In this document: positions 37,537 through 45,485 of the stretch, one piece after another
Numbering within the stretch: the stretch's first letter is position 1
How the letters are laid out: each line of letters starts with the position of its first letter
Source of the DNA: Betaproteobacteria bacterium
GTDB taxonomy: Bacteria > Pseudomonadota > Gammaproteobacteria > Burkholderiales > SG8-39
Direction of reading: 5' to 3'
Length of the DNA: 64,000 nt
NCBI GenBank assembly: GCA_022340285.1
Contig: JAJDOG010000079.1
Location: forward strand, 1-64,000
The notes under the pieces: generated by a model
Told to the model about the DNA's origin: nothing
The model's input: only the letters and a program-made list of their open reading frames with translations
The model's database searches: none
Translations under genes and position numbers: made by a program

Positions 37537-38214
37537 CTATTTCGCGTGGACCTTGCGCAGGAACGCGAGCGTGTGGGCGTGCGCGGATTCCGCGGCTGCC
37601 TTGACGTAGAAGTTTGGCCGCGCCTCGTTTGCGAAAGCGTGCCCGGCCTCGTAGGTATACGTCTCGGCGGAAGGAATCGCTTTCTTCACCGCCTCGATCA
37701 CGTCGGGCGGGGAATGCGTGTCGGTGGCGCCGAAGTGGAAGAGCACGGGGCATTTCGGCGTCTTGCCCAGGTACGAGGGCAGCATCGTGCCGTAAAAGGA
37801 TACCGCGCTGGTCAGCGCTAGCTCGCAGGCGGAACGCAGCGCCAGTCCGCCTCCCCAGCAGAAGCCCATGACCGTGACGCCCCTGCCGCGGTTCAGCCGC
37901 TCGACGGCCGCCGCGATGTCGAGCATGGTTTTGTCCTTGTTGAGGCTCATCATCGTTTCGCGGCCGCGATCCGGCTGGTCGAAGGGAATCACCGACTTCG
38001 GTGCGGCGCGGTCGAAGAGCGCGGGAACGATTGCGTCGAAGCCCTCTTTTGCATACGAACGCGCAACGCCTTTCAATTGATCCGTAACGCCGAAGATCTC
38101 CTGCAGGATCACGACGCCGCCAAGCCGCTTGTCGCCCACGGACGCTTCGAACGCATCCAGCGTGAAACCGTCCGACGTTTTCAGTTGCACCATCGCTTCG
38201 TTGATGTTGGCCAT
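37537..38214 (-). CDS. Dienelactone hydrolase family protein
   Basis: A 225-aa alpha/beta hydrolase of the DLH family. The Cys nucleophile is in MGFCWGGGLAL, the Asp in FGATDTHSPP and the His in YEAGHAFANE, giving the Cys-Asp-His triad. Family members open dienelactones to maleylacetate, but many act on other esters or lactones. GGAGACGGAG lies directly before the ATG. It is the first gene of the minus-strand island, 53 bases before the TRAP permease, and faces the divergent decarboxylase gene across a 260-base control region. Confidence 0.86.
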   Translation of the reverse strand: MANINEAMVQLKTSDGFTLDAFEASVGDKRLGGVVILQEIFGVTDQLKGVARSYAKEGFDAIVPALFDRAAPKSVIPFDQPDRGRETMMSLNKDKTMLDIAAAVERLNRGRGVTVMGFCWGGGLALRSACELALTSAVSFYGTMLPSYLGKTPKCPVLFHFGATDTHSPPDVIEAVKKAIPSAETYTYEAGHAFANEARPNFYVKAAAESAHAHTLAFLRKVHAK

Positions 38215-38342
38215 CTCCGTCTCCTTCTTTCGCTGCCTGGAATCCGCAAGACGGGATGATGCCGGAACAATCCACATCCTGCTCCGGGGCGCCGCAGCGG
38301 ACGGTCCTTGCAGCAGACGCATTGTCTGCGCTATCAACGTAG

Positions 38343-38361
38343 CGAGGAATGGCATTCCTCG
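38343..38361. promoter_or_regulatory. 9-1-9 palindrome between the divergent catabolic operons
   Basis: CGAGGAATG-G-CATTCCTCG is a perfect inverted repeat in the shared intergenic region of the dienelactone hydrolase-pmd unit and the decarboxylase unit. A GGTATA direct repeat (38369 and 38382) lies just beside it. The position suits an operator controlling both directions. GGAATG-CATTCC half-sites suggest a dimeric regulator, but which one is unknown. Confidence 0.55.
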
Positions 38362-38474
38362 ACTAGCTGGTATAGCATCGCGGTATAACACATGACGTTG
38401 TGGCGTTGCCGTGAACACCGTGAAGAGTGGGTCGCGTCGGCGCCGTTTCCAGGCGATCTGAGGAGGGTCGGCAC

Positions 38475-39371
38475 TTGGCTGCGCACGAATCCGCTGCGAT
38501 CACTCTGCGCACGCTGCTCGGCGATCATCCGTACACGCGGCCGTTGAAGCAGGGTGCAATCAGCTCACCCCGAGTGGCGTTCGAGTTTGCGGACGTGAAG
38601 GTCCCGAATCGCGCGTTCAAGCAGGTGGTGCGGGACAACGCATTCGATCTGGCCGAGCTCGCGATCATCACTTATCTGCAGGCCAAGGCGCTGGGCAAGC
38701 CCCTGGTGCTTCTGCCCGCCACGATCGTGGCGCGCCACCAGCATGCATACCTGGTGTACAACCCGGCCCGCGGCGAGCTCGCGGCGTCGGATCTCGCTGG
38801 ACGCCGCGTCGGCGTCCGCTCTTATCCCGTCACGACCGCGACCTGGATACGCGGAATCCTCGCACACGACCATGGTGTCGAACTCGACCGCGTTCGGTGG
38901 GTGACCTTCGAGGATCCCCACCTTGCCGAGTACCACGAGCCGGCGTCGGCCGAACGCGCGCCGCCCGGCAAGGATCCCCTCGGGATGCTGCTCGCCGGCG
39001 AGCTCGACGCGGCGGTGCTGGGCGCGCTACTCCCGGCTGATTCACCGCTCCGCCCATTGATTCCCGACCCGGACGCGGCGGCTCGCGACTGGTGCCGGCG
39101 AAACGATGCCGTGCCCATCAATCACCTGGCGGTCGTCACGCAGTCGCTTGCACAGTCGAATCCCGACGTCGTCCGGGAGGTTTATCGATTGTTGCGGGAG
39201 GCGAGGCAACGCGTTCCCGCTGCCGCAGATGGCATCGATCTGCTGCCATACGGCGTGGATGCCCTGCGGCCGAGTCTCGCTCTAGCCATCGACTACGCTT
39301 TCGAGCAGGGGCTCATGGATCGGCGCCTCGAGGTGGACGAGCTTTTCGACGACACCACCCGCGCGCTCTAG
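38475..39371 (+). CDS. 4,5-dihydroxyphthalate decarboxylase homologue
   Basis: A 298-aa cytoplasmic protein with a periplasmic-binding-protein-like fold and no signal peptide. The pattern TLRTLLGDHPYTRPLKQG, VKVPNRAFKQVVRDN, LAELAIITYLQAKALGKPLVLLP and WIRGILAHDHGVELDRVRWVTFED matches 4,5-dihydroxyphthalate decarboxylase as I know it. That enzyme turns 4,5-dihydroxyphthalate into protocatechuate, the substrate of the facing pmd operon. The TTG start has AGGAGG eight bases upstream; no suitable ATG exists, since the one at 38427 lacks a ribosome site. No phthalate dioxygenase genes are in the window, so the substrate could differ. Confidence 0.8.
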   Translation: MAAHESAAITLRTLLGDHPYTRPLKQGAISSPRVAFEFADVKVPNRAFKQVVRDNAFDLAELAIITYLQAKALGKPLVLLPATIVARHQHAYLVYNPARGELAASDLAGRRVGVRSYPVTTATWIRGILAHDHGVELDRVRWVTFEDPHLAEYHEPASAERAPPGKDPLGMLLAGELDAAVLGALLPADSPLRPLIPDPDAAARDWCRRNDAVPINHLAVVTQSLAQSNPDVVREVYRLLREARQRVPAAADGIDLLPYGVDALRPSLALAIDYAFEQGLMDRRLEVDELFDDTTRAL

Positions 39372-39388
39372 CGGTTGCGCAGCTTGCG

Positions 39389-40318
39389 ATGGATCTCAAG
39401 CAGATCGAATATTTCGTGCACGTGGCGGAGCTCGGAAGCTTCACCAAGGCCGCGTCCCTGCTCTCGATCGCCCAGCCGGCGTTGAGCCGCCAGGTGCGCA
39501 GCCTCGAGGTCGAGCTCGAGCAGACTCTGCTCTATCGCAACGGCCGCGGCGTGAGCCCCACCGAGGCGGGCAAGCGCCTCCTCGCGCACGGCCGCGGCAT
39601 CCTGCAGCAGGTCGAGCGCGCGCGCCAGGAGGTCGAGGACGTGAGGGGGGCGCCGGTCGGTCGTGTCGTCTTAGGCCTCCCTCCCACCGTCGGAAAGATG
39701 CTGGCCGTGACGCTGGTCGCGGAATTCCAGGCACGTTTTCCGCGCGCAAAACTGGGCATCGTCGAGGGGCTCACGACGTACGTGACCGAGTGGCTGCTCA
39801 TGGGACGCGTTGATGTCGCCTTGCTGCACAACCCCATCGCGTCCCCGGCCCTGACGCTGTCGCCGTTGATGGAGGAGCAACTCTGTCTCATTGGACCCGC
39901 CACGCGCGGCAAGACGCGTTCGCACGCCCCCGTCCGCATGCGCGATATGCCGTCCTATCCGCTGATCATCCCGAGCCGACCGCATGCATTCCGCATGCAG
40001 GTCGACACGCAACTCGCGAATCTAGGGCTCAAGGCGAACGTGGCGCTGGAGATCGACGGAGTGCCGGCGATGCTCGACCTGGTGCACCAGGGGTACGGGC
40101 ATGCGGTGCTGCCCGCCAATCGGGTCCGCGTCGACAATCAGCGTCGCGCGTTCGTGACGCGGCCGATCGTCGAGCCCAGGCTGGCGAGCACGCTCGCGCT
40201 CGCGATCCCGGCCCAGCGGCCGACGACGCCGCTCACTCGTCAAACCCTCGAACTGCTTGCGAGCTTCGTTCCGCGTGCGCTGCGCGCGGGCGGGCAAGGG
40301 GTGCCCAGGGCGCCTTGA
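39389..40318 (+). CDS. LysR-family transcriptional regulator
   Basis: A 309-aa LTTR. The N-terminal winged helix has DLKQIEYFVHVAELGSFTKAA and QPALSRQVRSLE, which is the recognition region. The effector-binding domain starts near residue 90 (GRVVLGLPPTVG) and contains EGLTTYVTEWLLMGRVDVALL. It lies 17 bases after the decarboxylase gene and 51 bases before the FAD monooxygenase, so it probably responds to an intermediate of this cluster. The overall look is close to the Nac/Cbl-like LTTRs seen next to catabolic genes. Confidence 0.9.
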   Translation: MDLKQIEYFVHVAELGSFTKAASLLSIAQPALSRQVRSLEVELEQTLLYRNGRGVSPTEAGKRLLAHGRGILQQVERARQEVEDVRGAPVGRVVLGLPPTVGKMLAVTLVAEFQARFPRAKLGIVEGLTTYVTEWLLMGRVDVALLHNPIASPALTLSPLMEEQLCLIGPATRGKTRSHAPVRMRDMPSYPLIIPSRPHAFRMQVDTQLANLGLKANVALEIDGVPAMLDLVHQGYGHAVLPANRVRVDNQRRAFVTRPIVEPRLASTLALAIPAQRPTTPLTRQTLELLASFVPRALRAGGQGVPRAP

Positions 40319-40369
40319 CCCTGCCGACCGATGGGGAATAATCGAACCTCGCGGGGTCCAGGGGGGGGA

Positions 40370-41677
40370 ATGAAGCGCACGCCACGTAACGAGAAACCCG
40401 TCGTAATCGCGGGCGGTGGTATAGGCGGACTTGCTTGTGCGCTCGGCCTCGCGCAGCGTGGATTCCGCGTGACCGTGCTCGAGCAGGCGCACGAGTTCGG
40501 CGAGCTGGGAGCCGGAATCCAGCTCGGGCCGAACGCATTCCACGTCTTCGACGCGCTCGGCATCGGCAAGCTCGTCAAGAAGGACGCGGTGCTCATCGAG
40601 CGGCTGCTCATGATGGACGGCGTCTCGGGCGAGAAGGTGATCGACATTCCCATCGACGCGCGTTTCCGGAGCCGCTTCGGCAACCCGTACGCGGTCACAC
40701 ACCGGGCCGACATTCACGGTGCGCTGCTCGAGGGCTGCCGGTCGATCGGGCTGGTCGATCTGCGCACGGACAGCAGGGTGACCGGATTCCACAGCGAAGC
40801 GGATGGGGTCGCGGTCGAGCTGGGCGGAGGCGTGCGAATCGTAGCCGCGGCGCTGGTTGGCGCGGACGGCCTGCGCTCGGCCGTGCGCGAGCAGATCGTG
40901 GGCGACGGCGAACCGCCGGCCTCAGGGCACATGTGCTATCGCGCGGTGCTCTCTCTCGACGACATGCCGAAGGACATGCGCTGGCCGGCCGCCACGCTCT
41001 GGGCCGGGCCGAACACCCACATCGTCCACTATCCGCTGCGCGGCTGGAAGCTCTTCAACCTGGTGGCGACGGTGGTGCGCGACGCGACCATGAGCGGCCA
41101 CAACGAGGAGGCACCGCCCGAGGAAGTGCTGCCGCTCTTCGCCAAGAACTGCGCGAAGCCGATGAGCATCATGCGCGTGCCGAAGGTCTTCCGCCGCTGG
41201 ATGCTGCGCTACCGGCCGCCGGTCGCGAACTGGACACAGGGTAACGTGACCCTCCTCGGCGACGCGGCTCATCCGATGCTCCAGTACATGGCGCAGGGCG
41301 CGTGCATGGCGATGGAGGATGCCGTGTGCCTCGCGGTGACCGCCGATGAGGCCGACGGCGACTTCGCCGCCGCATTCGGGCGCTACCAGGCGCTGCGGCT
41401 GGTGCGCACCGCTCGAGTACAGCTTTCCGCGGTGATGATGGGACACATGTTTCACGCCGATGGGATCGCAAGGCTGGTGCGCAACGAGATCTACAGCGAC
41501 CACACCCCGCAGAGCTACAACGAGGCGCTCGATTGGATCTATCGCGCACCGGACTATATCGTTGCGGCGAATCTCAAGGCCCCGAAACGCAAGTCACCGG
41601 CCGGTCGCAAGCGCGCAGGTGCGCCGGGCAGTCGGGCGAAGGCGAAGAAGCGGACGGTGGCGAAGCACCGACGCTGA
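40370..41677 (+). CDS. 3-hydroxybenzoate 6-hydroxylase-like FAD monooxygenase
   Basis: A 435-aa group A flavoprotein monooxygenase. The FAD motif GGGIGGLACALGLAQRG starts near residue 13, LGAGIQLGPNAFHVFDALG follows, DG near 163 and the second FAD motif LGDAAHPMLQYMAQGACMAMED near 305. The best match by motif is 3-hydroxybenzoate 6-monooxygenase, which makes gentisate; salicylate hydroxylase is the alternative. The C-terminal 30 residues are a Lys/Arg-rich tail (KRKSPAGRKRAG, KAKKRTVAKHRR), longer than usual. It starts 51 bases after the LysR gene; the only ribosome site is a G run. Confidence 0.83.
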   Translation: MKRTPRNEKPVVIAGGGIGGLACALGLAQRGFRVTVLEQAHEFGELGAGIQLGPNAFHVFDALGIGKLVKKDAVLIERLLMMDGVSGEKVIDIPIDARFRSRFGNPYAVTHRADIHGALLEGCRSIGLVDLRTDSRVTGFHSEADGVAVELGGGVRIVAAALVGADGLRSAVREQIVGDGEPPASGHMCYRAVLSLDDMPKDMRWPAATLWAGPNTHIVHYPLRGWKLFNLVATVVRDATMSGHNEEAPPEEVLPLFAKNCAKPMSIMRVPKVFRRWMLRYRPPVANWTQGNVTLLGDAAHPMLQYMAQGACMAMEDAVCLAVTADEADGDFAAAFGRYQALRLVRTARVQLSAVMMGHMFHADGIARLVRNEIYSDHTPQSYNEALDWIYRAPDYIVAANLKAPKRKSPAGRKRAGAPGSRAKAKKRTVAKHRR

Positions 41678-41707
41678 GGGGCGTGTTCGTTTAGGCAAGG
41701 AGACCGC

Positions 41708-44347
41708 ATGACCGACATCTCCGACCCCACCTCCTGGTCGATCAGCCCGCAGGCGTGGTCGCGGGTCACACCGACCGACGTCGATCCGGACGAGACCAAG
41801 GAGTGGCTGGAGGCCTTCGACGCGCTGGTCGCGGCCGAAGGTCCCGAGCGCGCGACGTTCATCTTGCGTAAGCTGCTAGATCGCGGCCGCCAGCGGCGCG
41901 TCCCGATGCCGCCGGTGCTCAACACGCCCTACAGCAACACCATCGGGCTCGCCGATCAGCCGCAGTACCCCGGCAATCTCGACATCGAGAACCGCATCAG
42001 CGCGGCGGTGCGCTGGAACGCGCTCGCGATGGTGGTGCGCGCGAACCGCGAGCATCCGGAGCTCGGCGGGCACATCGCAACCTATGCGTCCATCGCCGAT
42101 CTCTTCGAGGTGGGATACAACCACTTCTTTCGCGCTGGCCAGTCCGGCGACCTCGTGTTCTTCCAGCCGCACGCGGCTCCCGGCGTGTACGCGCGCGCTT
42201 TTCTCGAGGGGCGCCTGACCGCAGAGCATCTCGCCAACTTCCGCCGGGAGACGGGTGGCAAGGGTCTTTCGTCCTATTGCCACCCGTGGTTGATGCCCGG
42301 TTTCTGGCAGTTCCCGACCGGCTCGATGGGCCTGGGAGCGATCCAGGCGATCTACCAGGCGCGGTACATGCGCTACCTGGAGGACCGCGGCATCCTCGCC
42401 ACGCGCGGTCGCAAAGTGTGGGCATTCGTCGGGGACGGCGAAATGGACGAGCCCGAATCGCTGGCCGGCCTGTCGCTCGCCGCCCGCGAAGGCCTCGACA
42501 ACCTCATCTTCGTCGTCAACTGCAACTTGCAGCGCCTCGACGGGCCGGTGCGCGGCAACGGGTCGGTCATCCAGGAGCTGGAGGGACTCTTCGCGGGCGC
42601 CGGCTGGAACGTGATCAAGGTGCTGTGGGGCTCGGACTGGGACACGCTCTTCGCGCGCGACGAGGAAGGCGTCATCCTCCGGCGGCTGCACGAAACGGTG
42701 GACGGAGAATTCCAGAAGTATGCCGCCACGGACGGCCGCTTCAATCGCGAGCACTTCTTCAACAAGTATCCCGAGCTCCAGGCGATCGTGGCGCATCTGT
42801 CGGACGACGACATCGACCGCCTGCGCCGCGGCGGACACGATCCGATCAAAATCTATGCCGGCTACCACGCGGCCGCGCACCACAAGGGCCAGCCGACGGT
42901 GATCCTCGCGCAAACCAAGAAGGGTTTCGGCATGGGGCACTGGGGCCAGGGCAGAATGGGCTCACACCAGCAGAAGAAGCTGGAGGACGATGCACTGACC
43001 GCTTTCCGCGATCGGTTCGCAGTGCCGATCTCCGACCGCGACGTTCATGAGCTCGTCCCGTACAAGCCTTCCGCCGATAGCGCAGAGATGCGGTATCTGC
43101 ACGCGCGTCGCGAAACGCTTGGCGGCTACCTTCCTGCGCGGTCGGCGGAGGCGCCGCGGCTCGCCGTCCCGGGGCTCGACGCTTTCGCAAAGATCCTGGA
43201 GGGCACGCGCGATCGCGAGCAGTCCACGACCATGGTATTCGTGCAACTGCTCGCGCAATTGCTCCGCGATCCGCACATCGGCAAACACATCGTGCCGATC
43301 GTGGCGGACGAGGCCCGCACCTTCGGCATGCAGACGCTCTTCCGCCAGGTGGCGATCTATTCGTCGGCCGGCCAGCTCTACGAGCCGGAGGATCGCGACG
43401 AGCTGCTCTACTACAAGGAAGCGAAGGACGGCCAGATCCTCGAGGAAGGGATCAGCGAAGCCGGCGCGCTGTGCTCGTGGATCGCGGCGGCGACGAGCTA
43501 CAGCACTCACGGCGTGCCGATGCTGCCGTTCTACATCTTCTACTCCTGCTTCGGATTCCAGCGCGTGGCAGACCTGATCTGGGCCGCGGCCGATCAGCGC
43601 GCGCGCGGCTTCCTCTTCGGCGCGACCGCCGGCCGCACCACTCTCTCGGGAGAAGGCCTGCAGCACCAGGACGGGACGAGCCAGCTGTGGGCCTCGAGCA
43701 TCGCGACCTGCCGCGCCTACGATCCCTGCTTCGGCTACGAGCTCGCGGTGATCCTGCAGGACGGCGCACGCCGCATGCTCGAAGCGCAGGAGGACGTCTT
43801 CTACTACGTGACCGTGATGAACGAAAACTATGCGCACGGCGCGCTGCCCGCCGGCGAGGAGACCGGGATCCTGCGCGGGATGCACCGCGTCTGCGGCACG
43901 GGTGCTGGCGACGTGCAGCTGCTTGGCTCAGGAACGATCCTGCGTGAATGCATTGCTGCGGCGAACCTTCTCGAGCGGGATCACAAGCTTTCTGCCGACG
44001 TGTGGAGCGTGACGAGCTGGACCGAGCTGCGCTGGGACGGAATGATCGCGTCGGGCACCGCGACCACCGCGGTGCGCGAGGCACGCGGCGCCGAAGGAAG
44101 CGGAAAACGCGAACCGTGGCTCGCCCAATGTCTCGCCCCGACTCGGGGCCCGGTCATCGCCGCGAGCGACTACGTGAGTGCGGTGGCGGACCTCGTCCGG
44201 CCGTGGATTCCGGCGGGTCGACCGTATGTTGCGCTCGGGACAGATGGCTTCGGCCGCAGCGATACGCGCGCGAGCCTGCGAAAGTTCTTCGGCGTCAGCC
44301 GGGATGACATCGTTGCCGCCGCGCTGCGGGCAAACGAACCTTCATGA
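41708..44347 (+). CDS. aceE: Pyruvate dehydrogenase E1 component, homodimeric type
   Basis: An 879-aa thiamine diphosphate enzyme that decarboxylates pyruvate and passes the acetyl group to the E2 lipoyl arm. The TPP/Mg motif is FVGDGEMDEPES near 241 followed by VNCNLQRLDGPVRGNG. The C-terminal LASSIATCRAYDP-like region and NENYAHGALPAG are as in E. coli AceE (887 aa). AAGGAG lies six bases before the ATG. No aceF or lpd is adjacent; the neighbours are the monooxygenase and a cupin. It might be a second, catabolic copy, because the pmd pathway yields pyruvate. Confidence 0.92.
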   Translation: MTDISDPTSWSISPQAWSRVTPTDVDPDETKEWLEAFDALVAAEGPERATFILRKLLDRGRQRRVPMPPVLNTPYSNTIGLADQPQYPGNLDIENRISAAVRWNALAMVVRANREHPELGGHIATYASIADLFEVGYNHFFRAGQSGDLVFFQPHAAPGVYARAFLEGRLTAEHLANFRRETGGKGLSSYCHPWLMPGFWQFPTGSMGLGAIQAIYQARYMRYLEDRGILATRGRKVWAFVGDGEMDEPESLAGLSLAAREGLDNLIFVVNCNLQRLDGPVRGNGSVIQELEGLFAGAGWNVIKVLWGSDWDTLFARDEEGVILRRLHETVDGEFQKYAATDGRFNREHFFNKYPELQAIVAHLSDDDIDRLRRGGHDPIKIYAGYHAAAHHKGQPTVILAQTKKGFGMGHWGQGRMGSHQQKKLEDDALTAFRDRFAVPISDRDVHELVPYKPSADSAEMRYLHARRETLGGYLPARSAEAPRLAVPGLDAFAKILEGTRDREQSTTMVFVQLLAQLLRDPHIGKHIVPIVADEARTFGMQTLFRQVAIYSSAGQLYEPEDRDELLYYKEAKDGQILEEGISEAGALCSWIAAATSYSTHGVPMLPFYIFYSCFGFQRVADLIWAAADQRARGFLFGATAGRTTLSGEGLQHQDGTSQLWASSIATCRAYDPCFGYELAVILQDGARRMLEAQEDVFYYVTVMNENYAHGALPAGEETGILRGMHRVCGTGAGDVQLLGSGTILRECIAAANLLERDHKLSADVWSVTSWTELRWDGMIASGTATTAVREARGAEGSGKREPWLAQCLAPTRGPVIAASDYVSAVADLVRPWIPAGRPYVALGTDGFGRSDTRASLRKFFGVSRDDIVAAALRANEPS

Positions 44348-44880
44348 GGGTGGCCTTGGACGCGCATGAAGTGATCGCGCATTTGCTCAGACCAAGCGGC
44401 GCAATTCCGAATCATCCGAAGTGGCCGCTGCTGGTGTACCCGGGCGCGGTCGAAATCTCCGGTCCGGATCCGGCCGTCGCGTTCGAGCGACTGTTCGACG
44501 CGAATCGCTGGCCGGCAGCCTGGCGCAACGGCGTGTATCCCTATCACCACTTCCACACGACGGCGCACGAAGCGCTCGGCGTCTACAGCGGCGAGGTGAC
44601 GGTGCAATTCGGCGGCGAGGATGGCGTGTCGGTCACCGCAAGGCCCGGCGACGTGATCGTGCTGCCCGCCGGCGTGGGGCACAAGAAAATCGCGTCGCGG
44701 GGAAGTCTGGGCATCGTCGGCGCCTATCCGGCAGGGCAACACGCCGACATGAACGTCGCGAAACTCGCGCGCGCTGCGCAGTCCGCGGAGACCGCCGACG
44801 CGGTGGCGCGCGTGCCAATGCCGGAGCGTGATCCCGTCTTTGGTGAAAAAGGGCCGCTTTTCGCGCACTGGCGAGCGTGA
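44344..44880 (+). CDS. YjlB-like cupin protein
   Basis: A 178-aa single-domain cupin. The metal-binding block YPYHHFHTTAHEALGVYSGEVTVQFGG and the second block VTARPGDVIVLPAGVGHKKI carry the His/Glu ligands. The C-terminal VPMPERDPVFGEKGPL matches the YjlB family of Bacillus. No enzymatic role is established for the family. Its ATG overlaps the aceE stop (ATGA), so the two are translationally coupled. It is too short to be a bicupin gentisate dioxygenase. Confidence 0.8.
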   Translation: MRVALDAHEVIAHLLRPSGAIPNHPKWPLLVYPGAVEISGPDPAVAFERLFDANRWPAAWRNGVYPYHHFHTTAHEALGVYSGEVTVQFGGEDGVSVTARPGDVIVLPAGVGHKKIASRGSLGIVGAYPAGQHADMNVAKLARAAQSAETADAVARVPMPERDPVFGEKGPLFAHWRA

Positions 44881-44910
44881 AAATGTTGCACCAGGCATCG
44901 TCGAATCCAG

Positions 44911-44950
44911 ACGACGAAACCTAGACGGGGACGACGAAACCTGGACGGTT
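44911..44950. repeat. Tandem 20-bp direct repeat
   Basis: Two head-to-tail units, 44911-44930 and 44931-44950, share ACGACGAAACCT-GACGG and differ at three of 20 positions. They lie 31 bases after the cupin stop and about 60 bases before a -10 box for the next operon. The position suggests a repeated regulator site, but a chance duplication is possible. Confidence 0.5.
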
Positions 44951-45012
44951 TGCCGCGCGGATTTGTTCCTCCCTCGAGCGGAGCCTGCGGCATGGCAGGA
45001 GGAGTCGATCGC

Positions 45013-45018
45013 TATACT
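45013..45018 (+). promoter_or_regulatory. -10 box before the DUF3568 lipoprotein gene
   Basis: TATACT lies 36 bases before the lipoprotein ATG. The -35 region is weak. The tandem 20-bp repeats end 62 bases upstream of this box, a distance that would suit an activator. Confidence 0.35.
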
Positions 45019-45054
45019 GGATGCGATCGATTTGAGGATGTCCGGCCAAACGCC

Positions 45055-45474
45055 ATGCGTCGCGCTCTAGCAATTGCGTTGATTCTCGCGTTCTCCCAGA
45101 CCGTTGGGGGATGCGCGGCGGTCGGCATCACCATGCTCGGTGTGGGGGCCGGCATCGGCGCCGCACACCATCTCGGCGGCATCAGCTACAAGACGTTCAC
45201 AGAATCGCTGCCGGACGTGAAGCGCGCGACGATAGCCGCGTTGCGCCGCATGGCGATAGAAGTATCGGCAGTCGAAAGGATGGAGAACGGCGAACGCATC
45301 GTGGCGAAGGCGGCGGATCGCGACATCGAGATCGAGCTCGAATCGCTCACCCCGCGGACGACGCGAATGCGTTCCGTGGCTCGTCAGGACGGCGGCTTGC
45401 TCGTCGATTCTGCGACTGCGGTCGAGATCATCATCCAGACGGAGAAGGCCCTTACCACCAGCACCCAGGCCTGA
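45055..45474 (+). CDS. DUF3568-type lipoprotein
   Basis: A 139-aa lipoprotein with lipidated Cys20 in the lipobox VGGC. The next stretch AAVGITMLGVGAGIGAAHHLGG is a Gly/Ala-rich hydrophobic segment, and GISYKTFTESLPDVKRATIAALRRM is the family hallmark seen in DUF3568 proteins. The rest forms a small beta-rich domain. Function unknown; it should sit in the outer membrane. No strong ribosome site precedes the ATG. The Gly/His-rich secreted protein follows after 11 bases, so they form an operon. Confidence 0.78.
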   Translation: MRRALAIALILAFSQTVGGCAAVGITMLGVGAGIGAAHHLGGISYKTFTESLPDVKRATIAALRRMAIEVSAVERMENGERIVAKAADRDIEIELESLTPRTTRMRSVARQDGGLLVDSATAVEIIIQTEKALTTSTQA

Positions 45475-45485
45475 GGAGACGGACC

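Noticed and set aside
44344-44880. Cupin as gentisate dioxygenase
   Set aside because: At 178 aa with one cupin core and a YjlB-like tail it is too short for the bicupin enzyme.
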